Part shown: in pieces, positions 1 to 11,934 of the stretch
How the letters are laid out: each line of letters begins with the position of its first letter
How positions within the stretch are numbered: position 1 is the first letter of the stretch
Source of the DNA: Pterobdella sp. o SKG-2022
Taxonomy: Eukaryota > Annelida > Clitellata > Hirudinida > Piscicolidae
DNA: 64,000 bases
Assembly (NCBI GenBank): GCA_964035795.1
Contig: OZ038321.1
Span: 10,284,941-10,348,940, forward strand
Direction: 5' to 3'
Position numbers and translations under genes: made by a program
The notes under the pieces: model-generated
Databases searched by the model: none
The model's input: the letters and a program-made list of their open reading frames with translations, nothing else
What the model was told of the DNA's origin: nothing

Positions 1-1620
1 CATCAAACATAAGTAGGTCATAAAAAATCCTATTTTTTTGAAACATATATTTTCTTTTTTTTGTTGGGTTAAACTTTGATTCATATTTTTTCATTTCCAA
101 AACTTTGCCACGCTCCGTAGTTTTTATTTTTTTTGGTGGGAATGGGATTGGATTATTTGAGAATTGACTACTTCTTTTATGTCAAAGCTGAATCAGTTGA
201 AATTATTTTAAGTTGTTGAAATAAATTTTAATATAATAAAATACTAGAAGATATACATTGTTATTACATATTTATATTTAAGTATATATGTTTAATTATA
301 AAATAATTATAATATTATCATCTATGGAGCTAATAATAGTTTCATGTAATTTTAATAAGATTGTACTCATCGAAAATTTCAGTTAAATAGAAATTGTTTA
401 CATGTTCTTTCAAGAAATTTTTTATAAATCAAGAACTATCTTATAAGGAGTTCCATGTATCTGTATATTTTCGGTATTTTTTGTATATTTTATATACAAA
501 TATACAATATATTTTATATTTTGTATATTTTTTTTTCATTTTTTCATACATATTACCATTATTCTAGACATGTGCTTAAATTTATTTTTGTAAAAAAAGC
601 CGTAAACGTTACCATAGATCATTTTTTTCATTTTTGTCTCAATTAATTTCTTTTCATATAAAGTGTAATAATTTTAACAGCTAAGTATCATATTTTTTCA
701 CATATGAAAAAGACTAATTAAACATAGTTTAATACATGCATTATATACATAGAGTATCACATTTTAAATTAAAAAATAACTTATACTCATATTTATTCAT
801 CTATATATCCATATACATGTTTATTAATTGATAGTTATGTTTTGTATAAGTGTAAATAACAAAATTTTTGTGCACAGTCATCTGAATACATTAAATGTTT
901 TAGTATCATAATAATCTGGACTTATGTGCTAAACTATGTTAAATGTAATGTATTTTTTCTTATTTAAGGGGAAGATTTTATCTGCATTATTTATTTCATG
1001 TTTTTTTTTAGTTATCAACCAAAATGATATGATTTCCTAAAAGTTAGCAATCTCATAAAATAGCCCTTTAGTTTTTGGATCATTCAAAGGTTTCTCTTTG
1101 CTTTTTTATTGGATCGTCCTGGATAGTTTTGAGAGATTTTGAGGGTTTTTTTTTATTTGGATGAAGGGAATGGAATTTTTTTAATTTTTTTTTGTTAATT
1201 TTCTTCTTTTCTTCCCATAACTTTCAAAGATTTTTTTTTGGTGCTGATGTTAAGGGTTTGAGAGACTGGGACCCAAGAATTGTTCAAAATCTAGAGGTTA
1301 TTTTTATGTTATTGCTGAACTTTTGGAAATCATATTTTTTATACTACTGAAAATACATATACATCAGATTATCACTTATTTTATAATAATTATTATTTTT
1401 TACTATCTTAGAATAAATTGTTATTATATTTTTCATGCTAATGGAAATAAAAAACTCTGCTCTTAGCATCATTAGTATTATCAATATTTATATTGTTGTA
1501 TTGCTACCGAACTATTTGCTATCATTTAAATCTCATATGATATTTATACCATAACCTCCTATAATAAGAATAATATTAAGAACAATTAAATTAATATAGT
1601 AATTATTATTATTATTATTC
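1..1620. other. AT-rich non-coding stretch, no gene seen
   Basis: The stretch is strongly AT-rich with many poly-T runs and short TA tracts. The one reading frame longer than 60 codons (455-646) is Tyr/Phe/Ile-rich low-complexity translation of TA-rich DNA and is not gene-like. I saw no WD40-like exon, RNA gene or transposon protein remnant. It probably lies in an intron of, or upstream of, the CFAP52-like gene, but the sequence does not prove this. Confidence 0.6.
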
Positions 1621-2196
1621 TAGCTATGAGTTAAATAGCTCCACTGCCTTGAGGACAGCAGTTGGCTTTGCAAAGGCTAAGGGAGTAAACCACGACAGAA
1701 AATCTGGAGCGCAGTCCCACAGGCAGGCATGAACCGTACTCATATTCTGGCAACTGCTTCTGTCAACCTGGTACCAGATGTACTGGTTCTCCATTTCTCT
1801 GGATTCTACCTGCAAGACTGAGAGGGGGATTTTGATGCTTGGGCGGCACAGTTTCTCCATAGATCTGCTCAGGCTTGCGCCCTGGAGAGAAAAATTCAGC
1901 TGCATCGCGATGCATGAAGCAACACGAGGAATGGCAATTACCAGTCATAAGTCACGGCTCAATTGGCGTAGAGCTAGACGTCAGGGGTCATTTCTGACGG
2001 TGGGAGAAGTTTTTCAACTTCACTGGACAGCTACCGCCCGCCTCAACCTGAGCAGCTCTCAGCCAGTAAGGTGTTGTCTCGCCACTTGCTACTTGCCTTA
2101 CTGGATGCGTAGGGCATAGGATTTCTCCAACAAGTGGTCAGTAACTTCTACACCAAAGGATACACATAAAAGTAACAAAAACCAGCATTCGTTCTC

Positions 2197-3239
2197 GGAT
2201 GCTGGAATGTCAGGACAATGTTGACTGGCTTGTCCAATGCCACTGACTTGATTTCGGACATAAGGAAAACAGCAGCTATCAACAACGAGCTGCTACTGTT
2301 TCAGGTAGATATAGCAGCATTACAAGAGACGTGACTTGCTGAATCAGGAAGTCTTAAAGACTCAAACTACACATTCTTTTGCCAAGGAAAGAAAGAAGAG
2401 GAGCAAAGGCAGCATAATGTCGGCTTTGCCGTGCGCAACACACTCCTTGACAAGTGCAGTTAGGTCACCAAGCAACTGAACGCCTCATGTCACTTGCCAT
2501 CAACACAGCTGACGGCCCAATCAACCTGCTGTGTGCCTATACGCCAACACTCGCAGCCTCTGCGGAAGTCAAAGATGCGTTTTACAGTCAACTAGACTCA
2601 CTCATCCAAGGTATCAGCAGACGGGATAATCTAATAATACTGGGTGACTTTAATGCACGTGTCGGCAGCGACAACGAGGCTTGGCCAAACTGCCTGGGTA
2701 ATTTTGGCGTAGGAAAATGCAATGACAACGGCCAAAGACTGCTGGAACTGTGCTCATTTCAAGAGCTATGTGTCACCAACACATTTTTCTGCACCAAGAA
2801 ACATTACAGAGTGTCATGGCGTCACCTAAGATCCAAACACTGGCACCAGCTAGACCTGATCATCACCAGACGCAGATTCCTTCAAGGCTTCATCATCACC
2901 AGAGCGTACCACAGTGCAGTCCAGCATGCGTCAGATACAGGCAACATCAAAGCTACGTACGACGGTATCAAAAAAGCAGTTGGCCCAACCATCTTTAAAA
3001 GTGCTCCGCTCAAGTCTAAGTCAGGTGATATAATATCCGACAAGAACAAAAAACTTGAAAGATGGGTAGAACACTACTCCGAGCTTTATTCAAGAGAGAA
3101 CACAGTTAGTCAGTCTCCGCTTGATGCCATAAACGTCTTACAGCTCTGCAGGAGCTTGATGACCCCCCATTTCTTGAAGATGTCTCAAAAGAAATTGATC
3201 AACTTCTTTCAGGCAAAGACGGCATTCCAGGGGAAGTGA
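2197..3239 (+). pseudogene. Family A endonuclease plus linker, frameshifted
   Basis: This is the endonuclease/exonuclease/phosphatase-fold domain that nicks target DNA to prime reverse transcription. Visible landmarks are the N-terminal WNVRTM (2203-2220), the QET motif that supplies the metal-binding Glu, the GYTFF-like YTFF core, the GDFNAR motif near 2644-2661 and the terminal tract around 2838-2875, where the usual SDH-type end has been lost. A stop follows the QET motif near 2331 and another precedes 2462. From about 2935 the frame passes straight into the linker preceding the RT, so part of the C-terminal endonuclease is deleted. The open stretch 2454-3239 is 261 codons. Confidence 0.8.
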
Positions 3240-4821
3240 TCAAAGCTGGCAAATCGAGCCTTCTTGAACCGCTGCACAATTTACTGCTCAAATTCTGGAA
3301 AGAAGGTGAAGCACCCCAAGATATGAGAGACACAAACATCATCACCCTCTATAAATAAAAGGGGGACCGCAGCGACTGCAATAATTACAGAGGCATTTTA
3401 CTCTTGAGCATCGTTGGCAAGCCGTTTGCACGGATCATTCTGCGATGACTAAGTACTGGCAGAGAGAATATACTCGGAATTGCAATGTGGTTTCAGATCA
3501 AATAGGTCGATTGTTGACATGATTTTCTCTCTACGCCAACTACAAGAAAAATGCCGAGAACAAAACCAACCACTGTACCTTGCTTTCATTGACTTGACTA
3601 AAGCGTTCGACCTAGTCAGTAGAGATGGTCTCTTCAAAATGCTGCCCATCATTGGCTGCCCACCAAAGCTGTTGAGTCTCATTAGGTCCTTTCATGAAGG
3701 CATGCTGAGTACCGTACAGTTTGTCGGTGACATCTCAAAAGCATTTGGAATTAAGAGCGGTGTGAAACAAGGTTGCGTACTTGCACCCACCCTCTTTGGC
3801 TCGTCTACGCTCCAAGTCGAAGATAAGCAAAGTCACAGTCAGAGACTTGCTTTTTGCAGACGACGCAACTATTGCCTCTCATACTCAGGATGGCTTGCAG
3901 CGACTAATGGACCGTTTGTCAAACGCATGTGATCTGTTCAGTTTGACCATTAGTCTAAAGAAGACTCAGGTAATGGGCCAAGCAATACCAATGCCACCTA
4001 CCATCAGAATAAACGAGAAAGATTTGGAAGTTGTCAACCAGTTCCAGTATTTAGGCTCAACAGCAACAGACTCGTTATCGCTAGATACAGAAATCAGCAA
4101 ACGCATTGGAAAAGCCGCAACGACTCTGGCTAAGCTTACCAAGCGGGTTTGGGATAACAAACATCTTACTATTACCATCAAAGTCAAAGTCTACCGGACC
4201 TGTGTCATCAGTACCCTGCTTTACGGCAGCGAATCTTGGGCGATCTATGCGCATCAGGAAAGGAAACTTCAAACCTTCCATATGAGGTGCTTGCGCAGAA
4301 TCCTTTGTATCACCTGGCAGGACAAAGTCACCAACACCGGAGTCCTCGTCAAGGCAGACATACCCTCCATGTACACCCTTTTTCGACAGAGACACGTTCG
4401 CTGGATAGGCCATGTGCATAGAATGGATGATGAACGCATACCGAAGGACCTATTGTACAGCGAACTCACAACAGGCAAGCGCATGAAAGGTCGTCAACAC
4501 CTTCGCTTCATGGATGTCTGCAAGCGTGACATGAAGGCATGCGGTATAGACACAGACAACTGGGAGAAACTTACTGCAAACAGATCAACCTGGAAGTCTA
4601 CAGTATTCAAGGGACTGTTCTATGGTGAAGGGAAAATGGCTGAACAAGCAGCAGTTAAAAAACTTCAGAGGAAAGCCAGCCAGCACACATCCGTCGAACA
4701 ACAAAACAACGCACCAGTCTTCACCTGCCTAAACTGTGGCCGACACTCCAAATCAAAGATCGGTCTCTGCAGCCACAACAGACGGTGCACGACACATTCT
4801 TCAACAGGCGCAATTCCATAG
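3178..4821 (+). pseudogene. Family A reverse transcriptase and C-terminal zinc-finger region
   Basis: Two overlapping frames (3480-3932 and 3781-4821) carry one RT split by a frameshift near 3790-3840. The first frame holds the fingers and palm (QCGFRSNRSIVDMIF, then IDLTKAFDLV) and the HQG-equivalent KQGCVLAPTLF. The second begins just before the catalytic FADD and runs 346 codons through the thumb, the SESWAIY stretch, the GHVHRMDDERIPK motif and a terminal C2H2-like finger (CLNCGRHSKSKIGLCSHNRR). Earlier RT motifs lie in a third frame at 3178-3360, interrupted by TAA near 3357. The reading order is normal for LINE ORF2. Confidence 0.85.
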
Positions 4822-4989
4822 TCTACGACTGAAGGATGCCACCTATGCATCTTTTGGTTGCGTCTATCTAAATTTTTATCAAATTCATTTTGCTGAAAGG
4901 TTGATACCCTATTTTAAAGAAAAATCTCAAAAAAAATAAAAATAAAGAAATATGAATTCAAATAAAACAAAAAGAATTAAGAAAAGCAC

Positions 4990-7497
4990 CGGCAAAACAA
5001 CAGACTTTTGTAACTTTCAATGTACGTGGCTTAGCATCAGAAATCAAAAAACAGAGCCTTTTTCGAGACTTTGAAAATTTTAAAATCAATTTTCTCTCTT
5101 TTCAAAAATAACTGATAATATTACAATCGATAGAGAAAATAAAATACTGAGGATTTTAAAATCAGAAAATAGGCATTATAGTTTCGGAATAAAACACAGA
5201 AAAGACAGAAACAAGCAAGCTCATGCAAAAATCTGAAAGAATTTTAAGTTTTGTTGCAAAAATGAAAGAAGAAAAATATGCAATTGTGGGAGTATATGGC
5301 CCAACAGAGGCAAGAACCACAATAGATGAAAGAGAAGAATTGCAATTCATTGAACAACTTCAAACAACCATTGACTCTCAAAAAAAAAATCATACTCTCA
5401 TTGTGTTTGGTGATTTTAGCTTTAAACTTGGGAGTAGTACAGATAAGGTTGTGGGAAAATATGGAGAAGGCACCAGAAAAGTGGATAATAAATTAACACC
5501 TATTTATAACACAACAGACTATATAATAATTTCAGAAAAACAAAAATGGAGACTAATATCAGCAAGGTTATACAATGGCATGCAAACTTTTTCAGACCCA
5601 TAGGTTAGTCAAAACAATCATAATAGATACAAAGCCATATCAAAGACATCCATTACCAAAAACTAAAAACCAACAACTACTGATGAGTGATAACAAACAC
5701 CAAAAAACTTACATGCATAAAACCTCTGAACTTCTAGCCAAGAACAACAATTTTCAATCTGTTCAAGAAATTTTTCACAGCATGAGAGAAATTGCAAAAC
5801 AATGCTTTTCCGAAAAACAAGCAAAATTAAAACCATGGAGCAATCATCAAGATCTAGCAGCTATGTCTATTAAACAAAAAGCCACTTGGCTAAAAATGAG
5901 ATCTCTTATGAAATACTCTGATCAATATATAAAATTAAAAGATATAAGGAAGAAAGAAATAAGGGCTTTTAAAAAAAGTGCAAGAAGCCATTGTGAAAGA
6001 TGGCTGGATAGTCAATTTCTAGAAATTGAAAAAGCCCCTGATGACACAAAAATGTTTGAAGCTGTAAAATTGTTGAGGCCTCAAAAAACAAATAAATTGC
6101 TTGTGAAATAAGACAAGTCAAAAGCCACTTTATGAAGCTCTGAAGTGGCAGCATCCATAGCAAAACTAAAAAATAGAAAATGCCAAGATTACGATGGTAA
6201 CAGGGCGGAAATCCTGAAATATACAGATAGAAAAATACATGAAATTATTGCAGAAGAATTCAATCGTGCAGTTCTGAAGGGCGAGGACATTAGTTTAAAC
6301 ACAGCTATACTCCTATCCATACAAAAACCCAAAAAACCACAAGTACCTAACATTTTAAGACCCATATGCATAGTGCCTGTAATGAAAAAAATCCTGTCTC
6401 ATATCAGGTTCAAAATAATTCGTGAAGCTGCTGAAGAACATATAAGACATATACAATCAGCATATAGAAAAACAGATGTCATATGAACACACAGGTTCAA
6501 CATGGCCACATCACACACAATAAAGCAAGAAATCCATGTCATTAGCTTTGATATGTCGTCAGCTTTTGACACCATTTCGAGAAGTCAGCTCATCAACACC
6601 TGCAAAACATTTCTTGAACAAGATGATGTAAAGCTCATCAAATACCTACTTACCAACACAAAAATGATAATAAAAATAGACAATAAGTTCGGCAATTGCT
6701 TCTCAACATCAATAGGCTCGCCCCAGAGACAGCTTGAGCTTTATCCTATTCTCTACTTATTTAAAAAAAGCACTCAAAAACCTGCCTTCTCATCTCAGTG
6801 GAAAAGAAATAATATACGCCAATGAGCTTGATTTTGTGACAGAAGAGGAAATTGATATGGAAGAAATATGCAATGCTTTGAAAAAATATCTCATAGTACA
6901 CAAAAATAAAGCAAAAATAATCACAATGAAATATAAAAAAATCTAGATAATTTAAAATTTAAAAAACTCGGATCAATATTAGCAATGAAAAAAAAGATAA
7001 GAAAATGGAAGGTACCATCCATGGCTGCAATGAACAAGCTATGGAAAAAAAAGAAACTGTGAAGAAAAAACTAAGATTGTTCAATGCCTACATAATGCCA
7101 ATTCTGCTATACAATTGTAGTACTTGGTCATTGACAAAAACCGAGGAGTCTGCTTTAAACTCTTTTCATCGCCGCCTTCTCAGACGATTAGTAGGAATAT
7201 TCTAGCCACATAAAATAAAATCTGAAAAACTATATAAAAGAACAGAAGCACTTGAACTAAGTCAGACCATTGCTTATCGCAGGCACACACTACTTGGTCA
7301 TATACTAAGACTCAATACAGAGGCTCCAGCACAAAAAGCTATGGACAACTATTACATGTCTACATCTAAACTTCTCCCAGGAAGACCAAAAACAACATTA
7401 CCAGCCATACTGAAAAAAGATCTAGAAGCCCGAAACCTTTCACTAAATAGTCATGAGGATCTTTTGAAACTAAGAAAAATAACGAAAAATAAATTTA
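4990..7497 (+). mobile_element. Family B LINE, decayed copy (B1)
   Basis: A second APE-type LINE family, very A-rich on the sense strand. The endonuclease starts at about 5004 with FVTFNVRGLA, then VGVYGPTEAR (about 5288) and the FGDFSFKLGS motif (5405-5435). A long connector occupies 5575-6111. RT blocks follow: KLENRKCQD-like KLKNRKCQDYDG (6163-6200), RPICIVPVMKKI (6358-6393), SFDMSSAFDTISR (6545-6583) and a degraded active site at about 6818 reading YANELDF where YADD is expected. The C-terminal part has LLYNCSTWSLTKT (7105-7143) and GRPKTTLPAILKKDL (7380-7424). The frame is broken at several points. The element runs into a sequencing gap, so its 3' end is missing. Confidence 0.85.
6145..7205 (+). 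pseudogene. Family B reverse transcriptase remnant
   Basis: Four short frames (6145-6486, 6502-6825, 6734-6946, 7005-7205) read consecutively through one RT. The palm motif SFDMSSAFDTISR is intact. The catalytic YADD is changed to YANE, which removes one of the two catalytic aspartates, and the turn before it reads SPQRQLELYP instead of SPQGD-type residues. The tail frame holds the tract FNAYIMPILLYNC shared with the B copy at 30690-30725. The same order in the copies at 30100-30980 and 61680-62470 supports the family call. Confidence 0.8.
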
Positions 7498-7697
7498 NNN
7501 NNNNNNNNNNNNNNNNNNNNNNNNNNNNNNNNNNNNNNNNNNNNNNNNNNNNNNNNNNNNNNNNNNNNNNNNNNNNNNNNNNNNNNNNNNNNNNNNNNNN
7601 NNNNNNNNNNNNNNNNNNNNNNNNNNNNNNNNNNNNNNNNNNNNNNNNNNNNNNNNNNNNNNNNNNNNNNNNNNNNNNNNNNNNNNNNNNNNNNNNN
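7498..7697. other. Assembly gap, 200 N
   Basis: Exactly 200 consecutive N characters. The round length suggests a placeholder of arbitrary size. The 3' end of the family B LINE is lost in it. Any protein reading across the gap is an artefact. Confidence 0.99.
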
Positions 7698-8140
7698 TGC
7701 AATATTTCATTTCTCATAATGACTATTGTTTTTCATAAAAATGCATGTAAAATATGTTGTATATTATTCACTTTGTTCATTCACCAATTATTATATTTAT
7801 AAAGGTATAATGACATTAAATTCTCTCTGGGGATATACATTCGTCCTTTAAACTCATTTAATCTTATTGATATCGCTTAGTGGCAGAATATTTATTCTTT
7901 CATGTTAACACCCGTTCATCGGTTTTTTATTTCTTAAATTTTCATCTCAATAGTGACTTTTTATTATCAAATTACTATTATTGTTATTGTCTATCTTACT
8001 CTTATCCATTGTTTCATGCTATAAAATCATTCCTTTGTATTTTTTCTGATTTTCATGTTATACTGTATTTTAGTAATGCTACTTTTATTTATATTTTGTT
8101 TTATATACATGTATATAAATTTATATATATATATATAAAT
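7698..8140. other. AT-rich stretch, nothing recognised
   Basis: T-rich sequence with TA microsatellite-like runs near 8100-8140. The open frame at 7880-8206 is Tyr/Phe/Ile-rich and low-complexity, and its end lies in the 5' region of the next LINE. I see no gene. Confidence 0.6.
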
Positions 8141-8645
8141 GTGGCTACTGCCTTGAAGAAGGCCAAGGTAAAGGCAAAGGCTAATGGAGTAAACCCCTAC
8201 AGATAAATCTGGAGAGATACGCCCGTTAGGTCTTGTCAGGTCATGTAGCTAGAAGAGGTCAACTTCAAAATAAAACCTGCGGCACTTTTGTATCCAATGA
8301 TGTTAACTTGTTTTTCTTTTTGGACAAATACAACTGTGCGGAGCGAGTGTGATTGGTTGAGTGCGAAGCCTTTTTTCACTATAAAAAGCATCAGGCACAG
8401 GCATTGTTTTGTGAGTGTGTGGTATAGTTGGCTGTAGCCCTAAACGGCACCTTTTTCTTTATGATGAGTCAAAATGATAATTGCATCAATGGCAATAAGG
8501 GCTCTGGAGACTGTGTAAGTTCCATTGTCTGGCCCGGCAGGTGTTTCAGGGTATTGCAGCCTGGGATCGGTCGTAATCCAGCTTCTACGAAAAAAAAATA
8601 AAAAACATGTTGATTGGCTGTTGAAATGTTCGTACGCTTTCAGAT

Positions 8646-9281
8646 TTGCCAGCATCGAGTAAGCGTTCTGAAAGACGCACTGCTTTAATCTCTAAGGAGC
8701 TTCAACGCTATGGCTTGGACATAGTGGCATTATCTGAAACCCGACTGACAGGTGAAGGAAATGTTTCAGACGGAGGTTACACTTTCTTTTGGAAAGGTAA
8801 GCCACATGAAAGCAAAAAAGGATTTGGTGTGGCTTTTGCAGCTAAAATTTCTCTTCTTTTTTACCTAGAAGAGCTGCCTTGCGGTATAAATGGCCGAATT
8901 TTATCAATGAGAGTTTCTTTGACTCGTGGTCAGTATGCTACTTTTGTAAGCGTATATGCACCAACATTACACACATCAGAAGAAACAAAAATGGCTTTTT
9001 ATCTGGGCCTAAGGCAACTTGTTGCTAAGATCCCTCCGGCCGATAAAGTCGTTATACTTGGTGATTTAAATGCAAGATTCGGAAAAGATGCAGAAACTTG
9101 GCACGTTTTAGGTAAACATGGCGTCGGAAAACTTAATAGCAATGGCTTAATGCTGCTACAATTCTGCATGGAAATGGGATTTCAGATAACCAACACTATG
9201 TTCCAAATGAAGGACAAGTTCAAAACTACCTGGATGCACCCTGGCACTTTTTTTTTGTTTTTTTGTTGGTCAAAAGGCTGA
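8646..9281 (+). pseudogene. Family A endonuclease, 211-codon open frame
   Basis: This open frame covers most of an EEP-fold LINE endonuclease: the RRTALISKEL helix, the DIVALSETRL motif with the metal-binding Glu, YTFFWKGK, GVAFAAKI, VSVYAPT and the GDLNARFG motif. The catalytic C-terminal part, expected to read roughly 'HWHLID...DH', is lost. After TTWMHPG the sequence enters a T-run (about 9246-9265) and a frameshift, and the remainder (QKADIADVQI-like residues, then TEHRLV) continues in another frame to about 9355. The minus-strand copy at 51155-51595 preserves the missing KQWHLIEFVLVRRRD segment, which confirms the break here. Confidence 0.82.
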
Positions 9282-11271
9282 CATAGCTGATGTACAAATC
9301 GTCCGTGCTATGCGGGGTGCTGAATGTTGGACTGAGCACCGACTTGTTCTAGGTAAGTTGAACTTTGTGGTTAAGACTAGGAACCGTAGTTGTGGAACCA
9401 AATTACCTTAACGCCTCAATTTAGCCGGTCTAAAAAATGCTGCTGTTAAAGAAAAACTAGTAAGGGAAATGGAAAATATATTCTGCGAAAATTCATGGGA
9501 AAACTTTAAGGTTTCTGTATATAGCACTTGTGAGAGAATACTGGGCTTTAGAAAGCGTAAAAACCGAGACTGATTTGATGAAAACGACGTGACAATACAG
9601 TCATTACTAGAATCTAAGTCAAAGGCATATAATTGACCGGTTCTCATGAGTTATTAAGTTTGAAATCCAGGTTTTATTCCATCAAAACCGAAATACACCG
9701 CGAATTCAGAAAGATGCAAAATACTTGGTGGAGTAAGAGGGCTGATGAGATCCAATTAGCAGCTGACATTAAGAACACCAGAGTATTTTACAATCTATTG
9801 CGCGAGGTTTATGGCTCTTCTAGTTTCTCTATCACGCCTTTGAGAAGCAAAGATAATAAGCATCTCATTCGCGACCCATTCGGCATCCTAAACAGATGGA
9901 AAGAACACTGACGATCTTCTAAATAGACCTTCAGAATTCAATTTAGAGCTAGTTGAATCCATTCCAACTAAACCGGTTGAAGACGCTTTGGGTGAAGAAA
10001 TTACAGCACAGAAAGTGGAAGAGGCAGTTCAAAAACTGAACTCTGGTAAATTCCCTGATATGAACGGCCTTTTCGCAGAATTCTTTCATTGTGCTGGTCC
10101 AGTGTTTATGGGGCGTCTGACTACTCTATTACAAACAGCTTGGAGAACTGAGACTATTCCCGAGGATTGGAGAAACTCTTTGTTAGTTGTGCTTCATAAA
10201 GGAAAGAGTCCTAATAACGATTGCAGCAACTACCGAGGAATCTCACTCAATATCAGTTGTTGGTAAAATTCTTAGTCGCATTATTTTCAAAAAGAATTAA
10301 CCTTCACATTGCCGATAATTTTTTGCCAGCATCCCAGTGTGGGTTTAGAAGTGGTCGAGGAGCAGTTGATATGATATTCACAATCAGACAACTGCAAGAA
10401 AAATGTCAGAAACAGTGCAGAGACCTTTTTCAAGTGTTCATTGATCTCACTAAAGCCTTTGACACAGTAAACCGTGAAGCTCTTTGGTTGATTTTTGGAA
10501 AGTTAGGCTGTCCAGAGAAGTTGACTTCTAACTTTTCCACCATGACATGAAAACTACGCTGAATATCGGGGGCAAACTTGCAGAACCTTTCACTGTAGGA
10601 AACGATGTAAAGCAGAAAGATACACTAGCTCGAACACTATTTGCGTTTTATTTTTCTATGGTGTTTCAATTAGCTTTCAAAGATAGTAGCGAAGGTGTCT
10701 ACATTTACTATCGAACCACTGGTAAGCTTTTTAACATCAAACGCTTCACTGCCAGAACCAAAACAATGATGTGCGTGATACGTGAATAGCTGTTTGAAGA
10801 AAACTGTTTTGATGTACCAACCAACTCCTGGAAAACATATGTCGAGCCATCAATCTATTTCTACGGACAAAAGCTGGCAGTTGTTCCAAAGTTTGTATAT
10901 CTTGGAAGTACTCTAAATTACAGTAACTCCATTGATGATGAGGTGGGCTTAAGAATAAGCGAAGCCAGCCACGTATTGGCATCTTGCATAAGCGTCTTTG
11001 GAGTCGCCATGGTATCTCTAAACGCACGAAGGTTAAAGTTTATAATGTGTGTGCTCTAACTGTCCTTCTTTCTGCTAGTGAAACTTGGACCAGATATACC
11101 AGGCCCTTGAAACAATTTGAGCGTTTTCACCAACAGTGTCTGCGTAAGATTCTGGGCATAAAATGGCAGATGCACATCAGCGACACCGAAATACTTGAGA
11201 TGGCAAATATCGGTAGCATCGAAGTCCTAATCTCCAAGAAACAGCTCAGGTAGAGCGGACACTTAGTAAGA

Positions 11272-11859
11272 TTGCCCAACGAACGGATTCCAATATTTTA
11301 TGGGCAACTTACCGATGGAAAAAGATTGGCTCACAAACCCAAAAAACGATTCAAAGATTGCTTGAAACAAACCTTCAAAAAATGCGGCATAAACTCCGTT
11401 TCATGGGAAACACAAGCGCAAAACAGGTTAACTTGGAGGAAAGTAAGTTTAGAAGCAACCGGTCGTTTTGAGGAAAGCAGACGGAAACACGCTAGACTTA
11501 AACGCGATCTCCGGAAAGGAAACATCACCGAGCATGTAACAGAACTGACGGGCGGTCATTGTGGGAGACCATGTTTGAGCAGGGCGGGTTTTCTGAGTCA
11601 TTTAAGGTCCCATCGACGTCGTGTTTTTTCGGCCAAGCATGAGAAAGTCAGCTCTGTGCACACTACTCGTCAGAATCCTATTTACTTAATGCCGTATAGC
11701 AATATTTGTAACATCTGTGGCAAAATCTGCAAAAGTGTAGGTGGCATGAAAAGGCATGAAAAATTACATATTTTTAATACTCTCACTTATCCATCCATCC
11801 TGAATCTTTTCATATATGTGGCAATTTTGGGAAGGTGTGCAAGTCTTCTGCGGGTTTGA
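11272..11859 (+). pseudogene. Family A C-terminal region with zinc fingers
   Basis: This open frame of 195 codons starts inside the conserved LPNERIP stretch and runs through the basic GKRLAHKPKKRFKDCL segment, CGINSVSWE and a basic helix, then two C2H2-like fingers at about 11553-11615 (CGRPCLSRAGFLSHLRSH) and 11713-11766 (CNICGKICKSVGGMKRHEKL). A third finger (ICGNFGKVCKSSAGLKSHL) continues in a shifted frame to 11888. In LINE ORF2 proteins such terminal fingers are thought to bind RNA or target DNA. This is one of the better-preserved C-termini in the window. Confidence 0.75.
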
Positions 11860-11934
11860 AAAGCCACCTCCGTGCCAGAAACTGTTAGCAAAGCAATGGC
11901 AATACTTGAAAACGAGTTGCTGCCACCATTATAT

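Larger units (their letters stand above)
1624..4850 (+). mobile_element. Family A LINE, near full-length but broken (copy A1)
   Basis: This is an APE-type non-LTR retrotransposon. The 5' region at 1624-2196 shares the 'CTGCCTTGA..' and 'GGAGTAAACC' words with the start of the copy at 8141. The endonuclease (2197-2875) reads WNVRTML, DIAALQET, GDFNARVGS and HWHQLDLIITRRR. The RT region has NNYRGI (about 3380), IDLTKAFD (about 3588), a KQGCVLAP turn (about 3767) and the catalytic FADD box (about 3855). The C-terminus (4010-4800) has the conserved IGHVHRMDDERIPK stretch and a CxxC...HxxxxC finger at 4725-4785. At least four frameshifts or stops separate these parts, and the region between endonuclease and RT is shortened, so the copy is dead. 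Finger-bearing ends of this kind are common in invertebrate LINE ORF2 proteins. The clade within the Jockey/CR1/RTE group is not settled. Confidence 0.88.
8141..11888 (+). mobile_element. Family A LINE, near full-length but broken (copy A2)
   Basis: The 5' region at 8141-8645 begins with 'GTGGCTACTGCCTTGAAGAA', matching the other A copies. The endonuclease (8646-9340) is well preserved: DIVALSETRLTGEG, GYTFFWKGK, VSVYAPTLHTSEE, GDLNARFGKD. Its last part is disrupted at 9241-9275, where a poly-T tract interrupts the frame after TTWMHPG. RT motifs appear as DCSNYRGISL (about 10220), QCGFRSGRGAVDMIF (10336-10380) and FIDLTKAFDTVNR (10437-10475). The catalytic FADD block is not recognisable around 10690-10760, so the RT is internally damaged. 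The C-terminal region (10900-11888) has SASETWTRY, LPNERIP and three C2H2-type fingers, the last ending at a TAG at 11886-11888. At least six frame breaks are present. Confidence 0.87.

Noticed and set aside
455..646. Open frame of 63 codons rich in Tyr, Phe and Ile
   Set aside because: It is a translation of TA-rich DNA with no domain or splice context.
7341..7802. A 153-codon frame spanning the N run
   Set aside because: The middle is the 200-N gap. Only the first 52 codons are sequence, and these are family B C-terminal residues.
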